A stretch of DNA of 35,512 nt from Romeriopsis navalis LEGE 11480 (GTDB lineage Bacteria; Cyanobacteriota; Cyanobacteriia; Leptolyngbyales; Leptolyngbyaceae). The DNA is taken from positions 1-35,512 of the forward strand of contig NZ_JADEXQ010000065.1 in the NCBI RefSeq assembly GCF_015207035.1. The letters are read 5' to 3'. A program made the position numbers and the translations under genes. Below, piece by piece: positions 7,349 to 16,804 of the stretch; positions within the stretch are counted from its first letter, which is position 1; each line of letters opens with the position of its first letter. Under the pieces are notes generated by a model that made no database searches, was not told the DNA's origin, and worked only from the letters and a program-made list of their open reading frames with translations.

Positions 7349-9391
7349 TTATGACTCCCGAGGCTGCTCTTGAAGTGATTGAGCAGGAAGTGTAGGGACT
7401 TTAATTAGTATTCCCTCTAATTCTTTCCAGTACGCCATTTCTGCCTCTGACAAAGTCCAAGTGCGTTCTAGCTTGAGGTATTCTGCCTGGGCTGCTTCTA
7501 ATAGATATTCCATCTTAATACTGACAGAATCAGGGTCCGCATTGCCTACTTCTGGCCTATTAGAAGCAGCAATAAAGGCAGCATTAAGAGCAATATTACG
7601 AATATTACCACCTGTAAGATCAAGCCTTGCTAATTGCTTAAGTTGATTGTCTACAGGCTGTTGCGGAGAAGATAGGTTCCCTCGGCGGTACATAAAAATA
7701 TTGTGCCAAATCTTTTGACGCTCTAACTCTCCTGGGAAAGGAAATTGTATAACAAAGCGTAAGCGTCTTAAGAAGGCAGGGTCAAGGGAGTCTTTAAAGT
7801 TTGTGGTGAGGATTGCCAGACCACGGTAGGATTCTATTTTTTGTAGGAGATAAGAAACCTCCATATTGGCATAACGATCGTGAGAATCCTTGACATTGCT
7901 GCGTTTGCCGAATATAGCGTCAGCCTCATCGAATAATAAGATTGCACCCCCCGCATCAGCCGCATCAAAAATTTGCCGCAGATTTTTCTCTGTTTCTCCA
8001 ATATACTTACTAACGACAGTACTAAGATCGATCCGATAAAGGTCTAATTTTAGGTGACTTGCAAGTGATTCTGCAGCTAGCGTTTTACCCGTGCCACTTC
8101 CGCCTGTAAATAGTGCGGTGATACCCCAACCACGAGAGGTGCCATTTGAAAATCCCCAGTCGTCATAAACTTGAGTGCGATACTTTACATGTTGGACGAT
8201 TGATTCTAAGGTTCTCTTCTGCTCCTCTGGTAAAACTAAGATTCCCCATGGTTGGGTATGATCAAATGACTTTGTTGGGATATGTTCAGTTAATCCCGAA
8301 AGCCTAGGACGCGTATGTTGTAGACATGCATCCCACACTGCTGCTTCATTTTTGGGAATCTGGTTACAGATACTCTGAATGTCATGTGCAGAAAAATTAA
8401 AATAATTTACTAGCTGATCAATAAAATTTTTCTGTAATTCAAGCTGATTTAGCTTATTTTTCCAAAGCTCTTTTTGCTCTGATAAAGTCGGCAAGGCAAC
8501 ATTAACATATAGCGTGGAAGAAGCATCTATATTGAGTCGATCATGACTCAATATAATCATAGGCAATCGTTTGACAGATGAGTAATTATCATTAAGGAAT
8601 AGATGCAAGATACTCCTTACCGCATTTTTTGCACTACGCATAGTAGCATCATCATTAGATATATTTTCACAGTTGAGGACCAGAGTCGCATCCAATAAAT
8701 GAGCTTCCCGTTCCCACATCATTTTGAATAAAGTCAGTTGAGATATATCTGATGGTAAAACATCAGCATTTAATTCTAGAATAGCAAGACTAGATTTATT
8801 ATTTAGTGCACTTGACAATAAAATTTTCTTTGTTAATGAATCAACACCAAAAATTTCGATAACCTTAGCGGGAGTAGTGTTCTGGGACCTCAGCAATTCC
8901 TTTAAATTATTAGCGTGATTTTTTTGTGATTTGGATAAGGATATATCTGAGGGTAAATTTTTCAGGCTTACGACACCATCTAATTGACTATCAATTGTAT
9001 TCTGCTCTTGATCAATTAGATATTGGAAAATTCGATTATTAATAAATAATGATTGTTTGAATAGAGTGGCCTCTGATCTATCAATATCAATTAATTCCCA
9101 GCGAAGTAGATGAGATTTTGGCGAAATTACTGCTGCAAGATTTTGTAAGTATGCGGGCTCACAACAATTTGAAAATGTAATATTATTTCCAGTAAATGTG
9201 GCTTTGAAATCTTCTCCAAAATCAAGGCCATCGAGCTCTTGTATGAAACAAGATTTAATAATCTGACGCTCTAAATCACTTAGATTGAATTCAGTAGAAA
9301 GCCTTTCGAATCGAGCACTTATACCATTAAATTGATCATCTATGCCCTTAAAAAAGATATTTAATTCATCATCTAAAAGATCGTTTATCAC
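7349..9391 (-). CDS. CIS-associated AAA+ ATPase (Afp15/Pvc15-like)
   Basis: The 680-residue protein has a divergent N-terminal half and a clear AAA+ module in the second half. Walker A is GGSGTGKT at about residue 430, Walker B with DEAD-like DEAD motif is LLFDEADAIFG at about 488, and an arginine-finger region is LDPAFLRRLRF near 540. Such ATPases are a core part of extracellular CIS clusters and are thought to act in assembly, possibly by remodelling tail components. The start is a GTG (9389-9391) behind AAGGAG, although the spacing of about 11 bases is long. It begins 3 bases after the stop of the 67-aa gene and is the last gene of the minus-strand arm, so co-translation with the terminator gene is likely. 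An unrelated ATPase role is unlikely given the context. Confidence 0.88.
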   Translation of the reverse strand: MINDLLDDELNIFFKGIDDQFNGISARFERLSTEFNLSDLERQIIKSCFIQELDGLDFGEDFKATFTGNNITFSNCCEPAYLQNLAAVISPKSHLLRWELIDIDRSEATLFKQSLFINNRIFQYLIDQEQNTIDSQLDGVVSLKNLPSDISLSKSQKNHANNLKELLRSQNTTPAKVIEIFGVDSLTKKILLSSALNNKSSLAILELNADVLPSDISQLTLFKMMWEREAHLLDATLVLNCENISNDDATMRSAKNAVRSILHLFLNDNYSSVKRLPMIILSHDRLNIDASSTLYVNVALPTLSEQKELWKNKLNQLELQKNFIDQLVNYFNFSAHDIQSICNQIPKNEAAVWDACLQHTRPRLSGLTEHIPTKSFDHTQPWGILVLPEEQKRTLESIVQHVKYRTQVYDDWGFSNGTSRGWGITALFTGGSGTGKTLAAESLASHLKLDLYRIDLSTVVSKYIGETEKNLRQIFDAADAGGAILLFDEADAIFGKRSNVKDSHDRYANMEVSYLLQKIESYRGLAILTTNFKDSLDPAFLRRLRFVIQFPFPGELERQKIWHNIFMYRRGNLSSPQQPVDNQLKQLARLDLTGGNIRNIALNAAFIAASNRPEVGNADPDSVSIKMEYLLEAAQAEYLKLERTWTLSEAEMAYWKELEGILIKVPTLPAQSLQEQPRES

Positions 9392-9394
9392 AGT

Positions 9395-9598
9395 TTAACA
9401 ATCTCCTTCAAGTAGTTTTCTGAGATGTAGCATAGCCTCCTTCGGAGCTAATAGTAAAGCTTCAGATTTAGTCAATATTTCATACTTATCTTGATGGAAT
9501 CCGTGGCCAATAATCAAGTTTCGCTTTACCGCTAAATTACCTAACTCAAGTAGCTCATTATGATTAAATGGCTCTGATTTATCTAAGTAATACGTCAT
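9395..9598 (-). CDS. Small unknown protein between CIS terminator and ATPase
   Basis: The 67-residue product starts at an ATG with a well-placed AGAGGAG upstream, so it is very probably translated. It is a compact soluble protein with a charged N-terminus (YYLDKSEPFNHNELLELG) and a C-terminal amphipathic helix (EAMLHLRKLLEGDC). It has no known motif or membrane segment. It sits 25 bases after the terminator gene and 3 bases before the ATPase GTG, so it is an integral part of the operon. An adaptor for the ATPase or terminator is a guess from position alone. Confidence 0.7.
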   Translation of the reverse strand: MTYYLDKSEPFNHNELLELGNLAVKRNLIIGHGFHQDKYEILTKSEALLLAPKEAMLHLRKLLEGDC

Positions 9599-9623
9599 CT
9601 TATGTCTCCTCTTGCTCTAATTA

Positions 9624-11036
9624 TTAAACTTTAATTTCAATCGCCGGTTCAATATATTTTTCATATTCTCCGCTTTTTAAATCATCATTGAAATTTAAAG
9701 GACTTTCTGCTCCATCTATCATTATACGAGCAAGATATTTTCCAGAAGTTACAGACTGTATCTTGAAAATTATGTTTTTGCTTTCTTGCTCGATTGAAGT
9801 TTCAAATGCATAGGCTTGGGAAGGATCTAATTCTACGCTGTTTAGAAATAGTATAATTTTTTGGTTTGGAAAAATCTCCATATTGAGTGTTATTTCCAAT
9901 TCCCCTAAGATTAATTTATTGTAATCTTCTGATCCTTCTAAAAGCCTAGTTTCCTCAATGATTGGGCTGAGCATAAATGGCAAGGTATTTGATTCTAATC
10001 CATGTCGATTAGATGAATTTCTATTATCTGATGAATCTAGTGAATGAATAATTTTGAGAGTATGAATTCCAGCTCTGGGTGTATGTTCTCTTTTTAGCTC
10101 AAGCGTTATTTCATTATTCACTTCTCCAAGTTTATTTCTATTTTCTATAGGGTCTTTGTCTATTTCATGCTTTGTATCATTGATATATATGCTGGTGGCA
10201 TATGTACCTATAGCTGGGTTAGCTTTTAAATTTTTGCCTTTTATCTGGAGTGTAGAGCCTAAAACAATTGCTTGATGTGTCTCACAGTTTTTGGGCTGTA
10301 TACTATCGATATGGGGAATTTGAAAATATGGTGCAGCTCTGAAAAATTGTCGATCGGGTTTAGGTTCCTTTTGTTCATCTTCTGGAACCCCCTGCAAATA
10401 AAGGTCCTTTTCTTCTTGCTGAAGATCCCGATCGGTATGTAGACGACTCTCACGGATTGGGAGCGATTTCGGCATAACCTCATCTCCCTCGACTATTACA
10501 ACCATTACTTTATAGGCAACGGATAAGAGGTAGGGGCTTTGGAAAAAGATGGCCCAGGTCTTGGATAGATCCTCGATCGATAAATCTAGTGGTATGACAT
10601 TTATTTGCTGAATCTGTCGATGTAAGTTGGAAGTGCTCAAAACTCCAATCTGATTGCAGGCTTCCTCGATCATTTCAGCGGTAATGATGCGTTTGTCATT
10701 TAGTGTACGAATGGCACTTCCTAAAAGCCTTTGAGGCTCTAGCGTTTCTTCGGGGCCATAGAAATTAAGGATATAGTGTAGATCTAGTGCCGCTTGGCGC
10801 TTCAGCGATGTGCTGCGTGCCCGAATTGGCGCAGCGTCAATATTGTTCAGGGCAGGGTTTGTAATAACGTGATAGAGAAATAGATTAACACCACCTTTTC
10901 CGCCTGCGGCACTGATATCAATCTCATTTGGCCGCCGTGTTGTAACACGCGTGCCTTGAACGTCCTGCTCAATGTGCATTTGTAAAGTGCGCTTTAGAGC
11001 AGCGGTAATAGAGGCAATGGCCAGAAAATTACTCAT
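9624..11036 (-). CDS. DUF4255/Pvc16-N tail terminator protein (Afp16-like)
   Basis: The first ~200 of 470 residues match the DUF4255 (Pvc16 N-terminal) pattern: an ASITAALKRTL opening, GVNLFLYHVITNPAL, LALDLHYILNFYG-type text (here ALDLHYILNFYG), and LGSAIRTLND. In Afp/PVC systems this protein caps the tube and sheath at the distal end and sets where polymerisation stops. Residues about 240-470 carry IPT/TIG-like beta-sandwich text (IVLGSTLQIKGKNL..., IHTLKIIHSLD), which is a common extension of this family in long-lived cyanobacterial versions. It begins 23 bases after the response regulator stop, so regulator and structural gene share a transcript. The C-terminal extension is AT-rich compared with the DUF4255 part. 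Confidence 0.88.
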   Translation of the reverse strand: MSNFLAIASITAALKRTLQMHIEQDVQGTRVTTRRPNEIDISAAGGKGGVNLFLYHVITNPALNNIDAAPIRARSTSLKRQAALDLHYILNFYGPEETLEPQRLLGSAIRTLNDKRIITAEMIEEACNQIGVLSTSNLHRQIQQINVIPLDLSIEDLSKTWAIFFQSPYLLSVAYKVMVVIVEGDEVMPKSLPIRESRLHTDRDLQQEEKDLYLQGVPEDEQKEPKPDRQFFRAAPYFQIPHIDSIQPKNCETHQAIVLGSTLQIKGKNLKANPAIGTYATSIYINDTKHEIDKDPIENRNKLGEVNNEITLELKREHTPRAGIHTLKIIHSLDSSDNRNSSNRHGLESNTLPFMLSPIIEETRLLEGSEDYNKLILGELEITLNMEIFPNQKIILFLNSVELDPSQAYAFETSIEQESKNIIFKIQSVTSGKYLARIMIDGAESPLNFNDDLKSGEYEKYIEPAIEIKV

Positions 11037-11059
11037 GAATCACAGGTAGATTGTCGTAG

Positions 11060-11755
11060 CTATACGGATACCAGGCCGAGCTTGAGTGCTTGCAAGGCTG
11101 CTTGAGTGCGACTGCTAACATTCAGCTTTTCAAAAATCGTTGTGAGATAAGCTTTGACTGTACCGACGGTAATATAGAGTTCCTTCGAAATAACCTCGTT
11201 GGATGCCCCCTGTACTAGCCAATACACTACATCTCTTTCCCTCTCGGTTAGGTGAATTGTCGAGTGGCAGCGAGTTGGTTTACCACTAGAGAAATGGAAG
11301 TAATTAAAGAATCGTGTCGCGACTTCTGGGGATAAATAGACTTTTTCCTGGAGGACTAATTGAATTGCTTCAAGTAACTGTGTCGATAGGCAATGCTTAA
11401 AGATATAACCTTGGGCACCAGCCTGCATCGTCCGAAAAATTAGTTCATCTTCGTCATGACCAGATATCACAAGAACATGGCTGAGTTTATGCTCTTGTTT
11501 TAGTCGCTGCAAGACGTCAATACCTGTACCATCCGATAGCTCCATATCCAGCAGAATTAGTTGAGGCGTTTGATCTATGGCACATTGGACAGCAGCAGTG
11601 AGTGAAGCCGCTTGTCCCACTACCTGAAACTGTAGATCACTAGTGAGGTTATAGAAATTGAGTAGATCTCTGAGGCCTTGGCGAAACTCATGGCAGTCAT
11701 CGATTAAGAGCGTTGAGATGGGGCAACTTGATTTGATGGTTAAACTGGTGTTCAT
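11060..11755 (-). CDS. NarL/LuxR-type response regulator
   Basis: The 231-residue protein has a complete receiver domain: acidic pair at residues 19-20 (IDD), phosphoacceptor Asp70 in LILLDMELSDG, and the conserved Lys120 in GYIFK. The C-terminal LuxR/NarL helix-turn-helix (LTERERDVVYWLVQGASNEVI...VGTVKAYLTTIFEKL) follows at about 165-228. It is therefore predicted to be a phosphorylation-controlled DNA-binding activator or repressor. It lies 74 bases after the histidine kinase gene and 23 bases before the CIS terminator gene on the same strand. The likely targets are the minus arm itself and the divergent sheath promoter. Confidence 0.93.
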   Translation of the reverse strand: MNTSLTIKSSCPISTLLIDDCHEFRQGLRDLLNFYNLTSDLQFQVVGQAASLTAAVQCAIDQTPQLILLDMELSDGTGIDVLQRLKQEHKLSHVLVISGHDEDELIFRTMQAGAQGYIFKHCLSTQLLEAIQLVLQEKVYLSPEVATRFFNYFHFSSGKPTRCHSTIHLTERERDVVYWLVQGASNEVISKELYITVGTVKAYLTTIFEKLNVSSRTQAALQALKLGLVSV

Positions 11756-11829
11756 GTGTCCAGGTAATACCGATATTTATGAATGAAAATTGAATCGTTA
11801 AAGTGTCGAAATATAAAATGAATGGATAC

Positions 11830-12954
11830 CTAGGCGCATTGTGGCAAAGTAAAGCAAAACTGGGCACCACCGGCAGGATGATTCTTTGCCCATAAATCAC
11901 CTTGTTGCTCTTTGAGCAACTGTTGCACGATCGTCAGTCCTAAACCTGTGCCACCTGGCCGACGTGAATAAAACGGGATTCCAACGGAGGATAAATCTGA
12001 CTCAGATAGGCCGTGTCCCTGGTCACTAACAGTTAACAGAATGGAGGATGCTAAGATCTGCCAGTCAATTCTGATTTCACCACCCTGGGGACTGAAGGAG
12101 ATCGCATTAGTGAGAAGATTTTGGAGAATTTGCTGTAGCTTCCATGGGTCTGTTGAGATCCTGAATGGATGATGAGGATATTCTATGGTTAGTTCTTTTG
12201 CCTGGAGCTGTGGGGTTAAGCGATCGGCTACTTCCTCTAGGAGTTGACGTAAGTCGTGGATTTCGGTTGTTTGATCCGCTTGCTGGGACTGAGTTAACTG
12301 GCTCACGTCATTCGCAAGCGAATGATTTAGTCTTTGGAGATGTCCAAGCCAGTTAGTGGCTTCTTGACTCAGTGATGCTGTTTTCAGTAGGTCAATATAT
12401 AGCTGATTTAGGGAAATCGGGGTTTGGAGCTGGTGACGTATTTTTTGGAGGCATAGCTTGGAACGTTGCTCTATAAAGCTATAACGATCCAATTCTGCTT
12501 GTGTCCTCAGCGTCTGCGCGAAGAGAGAAAGACAATACTGATCTTTTTCGGATAGAGGGAGATCGCTCCAGCAACACAGATAACTCGTACTGCCCTGTGA
12601 GCTATACAACTGGTAAATATAGACGGAGTGGATATTGGGTTGGTCAATCGATGCAGACTTTAGAGATAAACAACAAATCATGGTTGAGGCTAGTTGAGCC
12701 TGATGATTTGTTATGTAGTCCTGAACATATTTCTGAACCTGCTTTGTCCAACAACATTTGGGATCAATTAAGGTCTGGACTATACCAGCTTCTGCAATGC
12801 ATCCACCCAGCAGCCCGACTTGCGTGACGAATTGCTTGAGGTCAAATGTGGCGGATGGGTAGGAATCTATATTGTCTTCATTTATATGGGTTTTGGAAAC
12901 CTGGGTAATATGAGCTAACGAACTTCGATTCAACGGGGTAACTTGACCAGACAT
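11830..12954 (-). CDS. Soluble sensor histidine kinase, partner of the CIS response regulator
   Basis: The start at ATG 12954 gives 374 residues and has AGGAG about 8 bases upstream; the longer start at 13026 would add a Trp/Cys-rich N-terminus without a good site. His174 in KIRHQLQTPIS is the phosphoacceptor of a HisKA-type helix. The ATPase domain has an N box (LQNLLTNAISFSPQGG), G1 (VSDQGHGL) and G2 (RRPGGTGLGLTIV). No membrane segment is visible. Residues 1-160 form a Cys-containing, GAF-like or DICT-like sensory region that I cannot assign firmly (CCW at 67-69 and 127-129). A cytoplasmic signal is therefore implied. It heads the minus-strand CIS operon. Confidence 0.9.
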   Translation of the reverse strand: MSGQVTPLNRSSLAHITQVSKTHINEDNIDSYPSATFDLKQFVTQVGLLGGCIAEAGIVQTLIDPKCCWTKQVQKYVQDYITNHQAQLASTMICCLSLKSASIDQPNIHSVYIYQLYSSQGSTSYLCCWSDLPLSEKDQYCLSLFAQTLRTQAELDRYSFIEQRSKLCLQKIRHQLQTPISLNQLYIDLLKTASLSQEATNWLGHLQRLNHSLANDVSQLTQSQQADQTTEIHDLRQLLEEVADRLTPQLQAKELTIEYPHHPFRISTDPWKLQQILQNLLTNAISFSPQGGEIRIDWQILASSILLTVSDQGHGLSESDLSSVGIPFYSRRPGGTGLGLTIVQQLLKEQQGDLWAKNHPAGGAQFCFTLPQCA

Positions 12955-13601
12955 AGCTAGTCTCCTCTTGATCTCAGAGAAACAGCAATACCAGACATGA
13001 GCAACGGGATATAAATGCCACAACATTTGTTGTGAAAAGGTTAGATGATGGGATATTGCATAGATTGTGAGCAGGGTATCCTGGCTTCGGTTATCTACGC
13101 TTAGAGATGTCTACGTATTTCCTCGGACATAATCCGGAAGGAATAGAAAGATAGGCTGGATTCGTCACATTTATTCAATAAAAACTGACTCGTATCACAC
13201 AAAAGGGTGAGTTAAGAGCTGGAATCTATTATTTAGGGATGATTCCTAAAGTTTTAACTGTTGGGCGTTGTAACCAAATGTTAGGGAGATTTTCAGTAAC
13301 CGGGTGCTAAATTCCTAACTAAAGTCGAGTTTTATATTTTTGGGCGACTTCATACAGTAAGCATGTCTAGGGTAATGAGCTGCCAGTACCTAGCATGTGC
13401 CTCCATCGGATGTCTACTTATACGAAGTACGTCCACGAAGTGTTAGCACTAGGTAATATGATTTTTTGTTTTTTGTTTAGCATTGCCAATATTGTTTTAT
13501 CGATTCATGAGCGTCTCGACTCAAGACTTTATAGGCATGTATTTGTGGCTATTTAGGCTGCGGTAAATCCACTACGAATTTTGCGAAAGGAGCATACGGT
13601 T
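12955..13601. promoter_or_regulatory. Divergent control region between the two CIS arms
   Basis: About 650 bases without a convincing gene separate the histidine kinase start (minus) from the sheath start (plus). The region should hold the promoters of both arms. It has an AAAGGAG ribosome-binding site 9 bases before the sheath ATG, AT-rich tracts (13459-13500), and an imperfect 13-bp direct repeat listed separately. I could not pick a firm -10/-35 pair. The length leaves room for several regulator sites. Confidence 0.5.
13106..13421. repeat. 13-bp direct repeat GATGTCTAC(G/T)TAT, two copies
   Basis: Copies lie at 13106-13118 and 13409-13421, differing at one base, about 300 bp apart, one near each arm of the divergent control region. 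They could be binding sites for the neighbouring response regulator, but the match is short enough to be chance. Confidence 0.25.
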
Positions 13602-16600
13602 ATGGCATTAGACTACTTTGCCCCTGGTGTCTATGTTGAGGAAGTCGATCGTGGGAGTCGCCCGATCGAGGGACTCAGCATGAGTGTTGCTGGATTTATT
13701 GGTTTCACTGAAGATATTCGTGGAGATGCTAAGCCTTTTGAGCCACAGCTAATAACTAGTTGGGAGCAATATTTAAAGTGCTATGCCAGCGAGGGATCGA
13801 AGGGTTTTACTTCATTTGATGCTTATTTACCGTTTGCTGTGAAGGGGTGGTTTGATAATGGTGGTGGGCGTTGTTGGGTAAGTAGTATTGGAACACAGTT
13901 GCCAGGCAGCCAAACTACTGAAGATAATTCAGCTACTCGTCTTTTCAATCCAGCAGGTAAGGAATCTCTTAAAATAAATCTAAAGGATGCAAAAGATGAA
14001 ACAGTTGTACTCAGTATTGCAAATGCCCAGCCTTTAAACAAAAAGCGGAATCATTTTGATTTCGTTGTCAAATATGAAAATGAAGAACTTGAACGTGTTG
14101 AAGATTTGAAGATCGAACCTGATGATCTAAACAAGTTTCAACAGGATTTCAATGAAAGGAGTAAAACTTTTTCTATTGCCAATGAAAGTATTGAGAAACT
14201 GAGCTTAATTCTTGATAATGAATTTGAGTTGGGAAAATCAAAAATTCCATCATTAGCGCTACGACCTGTAAATCAAAAAAAATCATTCCTTTCGTTGGTG
14301 AATGATAATTCTGATTTTGATGAAAAAGTCATTGGAAATTGGAGTCAAAAAAATCAATTCTTATTTGAAAATTCGTGCAATGGTTTAGAGGAAATAAATC
14401 AATCACTGAATTCAACAATCCAAGATATAGTAGATGCAAAATATGAAAGACTAAAGTCTTATTATGATGTAGCAATCACTCAACAAAGTATATTAAGCAT
14501 TTGTCAAATTAAAGAGTATAGACGTCATGGAGAATCAGTTTATAGTCAAGTCCAAAATTTGCTAGGTGCTCATAGTGAAATTCAGAATATTTTGAGAGAT
14601 CTGACCTCCCAAAATCTGCCAGATAATCCGCTGAAAGCCCATATAAATAATCGATTTGAAGGCTTCATAAATGCACTTAATGAAATACTTAATTCTTCGA
14701 ATGATGATTCGCTAGAGAGTGATTTAAATGATTTAAAGGTTTCTGGAATTGAAAACTTGAATATCAGTATAATTGAAGAAATTATACAAGAAATATTAGG
14801 GAGTAGTACTGCAAAGAACCCTGTAGTTATTAAAAGATGTTTACGTAGGGAGGTTGACAAACTAAGTATAGGCTCAAAACAAGTAAAGCTAGGATTAGAA
14901 CAATTCCAGATAAAATTAGAATCGAATAGATTTGATTGTGATGATTTTTGTGAATCTCTTTGGGAATTAAAAGTGATACATGAAATTATTAATAGTGTGT
15001 CTGGGGTGATGGATTTGGATGAGCTTAAAATAGTACGTTATAATCAAATATTCTTAACAATTAGTCGTTTAGGGTTGATTGAATTGAAGATTGCAAGCCT
15101 ATCAGGCGAGGAAAAACAGTATGAAGAAAAGTTGATTCGAAATAGAGTAGAAATATATCATGAGCTGTCTCAGATTGCGCAGGAGCTAGATTTATCTACT
15201 AGGATTTTAGATTCTGAGTCTGACGACTCTAGTCTGGAAGAAAATCATCAATTGTTGATAAAGACCCTGTTTAAAAGTTTGAATGAAAGATTGGAGTCGA
15301 TAAGCTCAAGAGAACCCAAGAGCTTCATAGAAATTCTCCTGATACAAAATGTGAATATTTTATTGGCAGAGAACAAAAATGTTCTAGATCAGTTTTGTGA
15401 GGGGATGTCTCAGCAGGGGGGAGATATTGGTTTAGCCTTGATGGGTGTGGCAGAAGATTTACTGTTAGATGCTAACTTGCCTGACAGAATTGCTGATAAG
15501 GAAAAGTTGACTATCAGTATAGAAGATAACCAGTTAGAATTCGAAGCTGATAACTCCGCTCCAAATACTGGGGAGTATTTCCAAATCTTTGTTGAATGCG
15601 GTGACAAGAAAGAACACTTTCCTTATGTCACAATGGATGATGTCTCCTCAGAGAGTGAGCCTAAGCATTTTGAGTATGTAGGTAGAGTATTAGAAAAATC
15701 GAAGTTAATCTCCGCGGAAGATATCTATTCTGATCAGAAATCCCGTCCACTAACTCGAAGACCCGCTAACGGCACCTACGAAATTCGAAAACCACTTCAT
15801 AGTATGGAACCAGAAACTGTAGAAGCTCATGTTTATGGCTCACAAGATGATCGTCAGGGCATTCATGGTTTATTTGAAATAGACGAAGTATCCATGATTG
15901 CTTTTCCTGATCTAATGAAGCTCTATGAGGGAGATAAGAAGTCGGCTGAACCTTTCCTTGATCTTGAGCAGATACATGGAATTATGGAGGTGATGATTAG
16001 CCGTTGTGAAACCTCTTTCCCTTCGCCACCTCACCGTATGGTTGTTCTCGATCCACCTCCTGTGAAACTCCGATTAGGAAGAGGCTCTGTTGCCCCAGAG
16101 GAGCAAAAGCCACAGGATGTTGCTCAATGGCTCAAGGATTTCAATCGCCGATCGATGTTCGCTGCGCTCTACTATCCGTGGATTAAAGTACCCAATCCGA
16201 ATAAAGCAGGAAAACCTCTCTTGGTTCCTCCTTGTGGTCACATGATGGGCATCTGGTGTCGTACCGATCAAAACCGTGGTATCTACAAAGCTCCTGCTAA
16301 TGAAACACCCCGTGGCGTCACTGGTCTGGCCTATGAAACCAATATCCGCGAACAAGAACTCCTCAACCCGGAAGGCATCAATTGCATTCGCAACTTCTCT
16401 AACTACAGCCGTGGCTATAAAATCTGGGGTGCTCGTACTCTTGTCGAACCCGACAATATCCAATGGCGCTATATCAGTGTTCGCAGACTGATCAGCTACA
16501 TTGAAAAATCGATCGAACGTGGCACACAATGGGTGGTCTTCGAACCCAACGACGAAGACCTCTGGGCCAGAGTAACTCGCACCGTCGAAGGATTTCTCGC

Positions 16601-16790
16601 TGGACTCTGGCGCGATGGAGCCCTATTTGGCAGTAGTCCCGCCGATGCCTTCTATGTCAAATGTGATGGCGACCTCAACACCCACGACACCATGATGAAA
16701 GGTCGACTCTACATCGAAGTTGGTGTTTCACCGGTCCGACCCGCCGAATTTGTCATCTTCCGCCTCAGCCAATGGGCACCTAACCAATAA
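13602..16790 (+). CDS. CIS contractile sheath protein with a large helical insertion
   Basis: The 1062-residue protein starts at ATG 13602 (AAAGGAG upstream; the TTG at 13581 is unlikely). Residues 1-100 are the classic tail-sheath opening (YFAPGVYVEEVDRGSRPIEG, then AGFIGFTE). The last ~330 residues are the conserved sheath core (RSMFAALYYPWIKVPNP, ANETPRGVTGL, IWGARTLVEPDN, TQWVVFEPNDEDLW, VSPVRPAEFVIFR). Sheath subunits polymerise around the tube and contract to drive it through the target membrane. Relatives of this type are usually about 500-700 residues. The extra length is a Glu/Ser/Leu/Ile-rich helical block at about residues 190-620 (DNA about 14170-15460), more AT-rich than the flanks. 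Beta-rich text just before and just after it looks similar (VKYENEELERVEDL versus VECGDKKEHFPYVT), as if the insertion split a duplicated surface domain. It is followed 14 bases later by the first tube gene. Confidence 0.93.
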   Translation: MALDYFAPGVYVEEVDRGSRPIEGLSMSVAGFIGFTEDIRGDAKPFEPQLITSWEQYLKCYASEGSKGFTSFDAYLPFAVKGWFDNGGGRCWVSSIGTQLPGSQTTEDNSATRLFNPAGKESLKINLKDAKDETVVLSIANAQPLNKKRNHFDFVVKYENEELERVEDLKIEPDDLNKFQQDFNERSKTFSIANESIEKLSLILDNEFELGKSKIPSLALRPVNQKKSFLSLVNDNSDFDEKVIGNWSQKNQFLFENSCNGLEEINQSLNSTIQDIVDAKYERLKSYYDVAITQQSILSICQIKEYRRHGESVYSQVQNLLGAHSEIQNILRDLTSQNLPDNPLKAHINNRFEGFINALNEILNSSNDDSLESDLNDLKVSGIENLNISIIEEIIQEILGSSTAKNPVVIKRCLRREVDKLSIGSKQVKLGLEQFQIKLESNRFDCDDFCESLWELKVIHEIINSVSGVMDLDELKIVRYNQIFLTISRLGLIELKIASLSGEEKQYEEKLIRNRVEIYHELSQIAQELDLSTRILDSESDDSSLEENHQLLIKTLFKSLNERLESISSREPKSFIEILLIQNVNILLAENKNVLDQFCEGMSQQGGDIGLALMGVAEDLLLDANLPDRIADKEKLTISIEDNQLEFEADNSAPNTGEYFQIFVECGDKKEHFPYVTMDDVSSESEPKHFEYVGRVLEKSKLISAEDIYSDQKSRPLTRRPANGTYEIRKPLHSMEPETVEAHVYGSQDDRQGIHGLFEIDEVSMIAFPDLMKLYEGDKKSAEPFLDLEQIHGIMEVMISRCETSFPSPPHRMVVLDPPPVKLRLGRGSVAPEEQKPQDVAQWLKDFNRRSMFAALYYPWIKVPNPNKAGKPLLVPPCGHMMGIWCRTDQNRGIYKAPANETPRGVTGLAYETNIREQELLNPEGINCIRNFSNYSRGYKIWGARTLVEPDNIQWRYISVRRLISYIEKSIERGTQWVVFEPNDEDLWARVTRTVEGFLAGLWRDGALFGSSPADAFYVKCDGDLNTHDTMMKGRLYIEVGVSPVRPAEFVIFRLSQWAPNQ

Positions 16791-16804
16791 AGGAGCACTA
16801 AAGT

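Noticed and set aside
12501-12827. 108-codon plus-strand frame inside the histidine kinase
   Set aside because: Antisense to a gene with clear HATPase and HisKA motifs; composition is that of a shadow frame.
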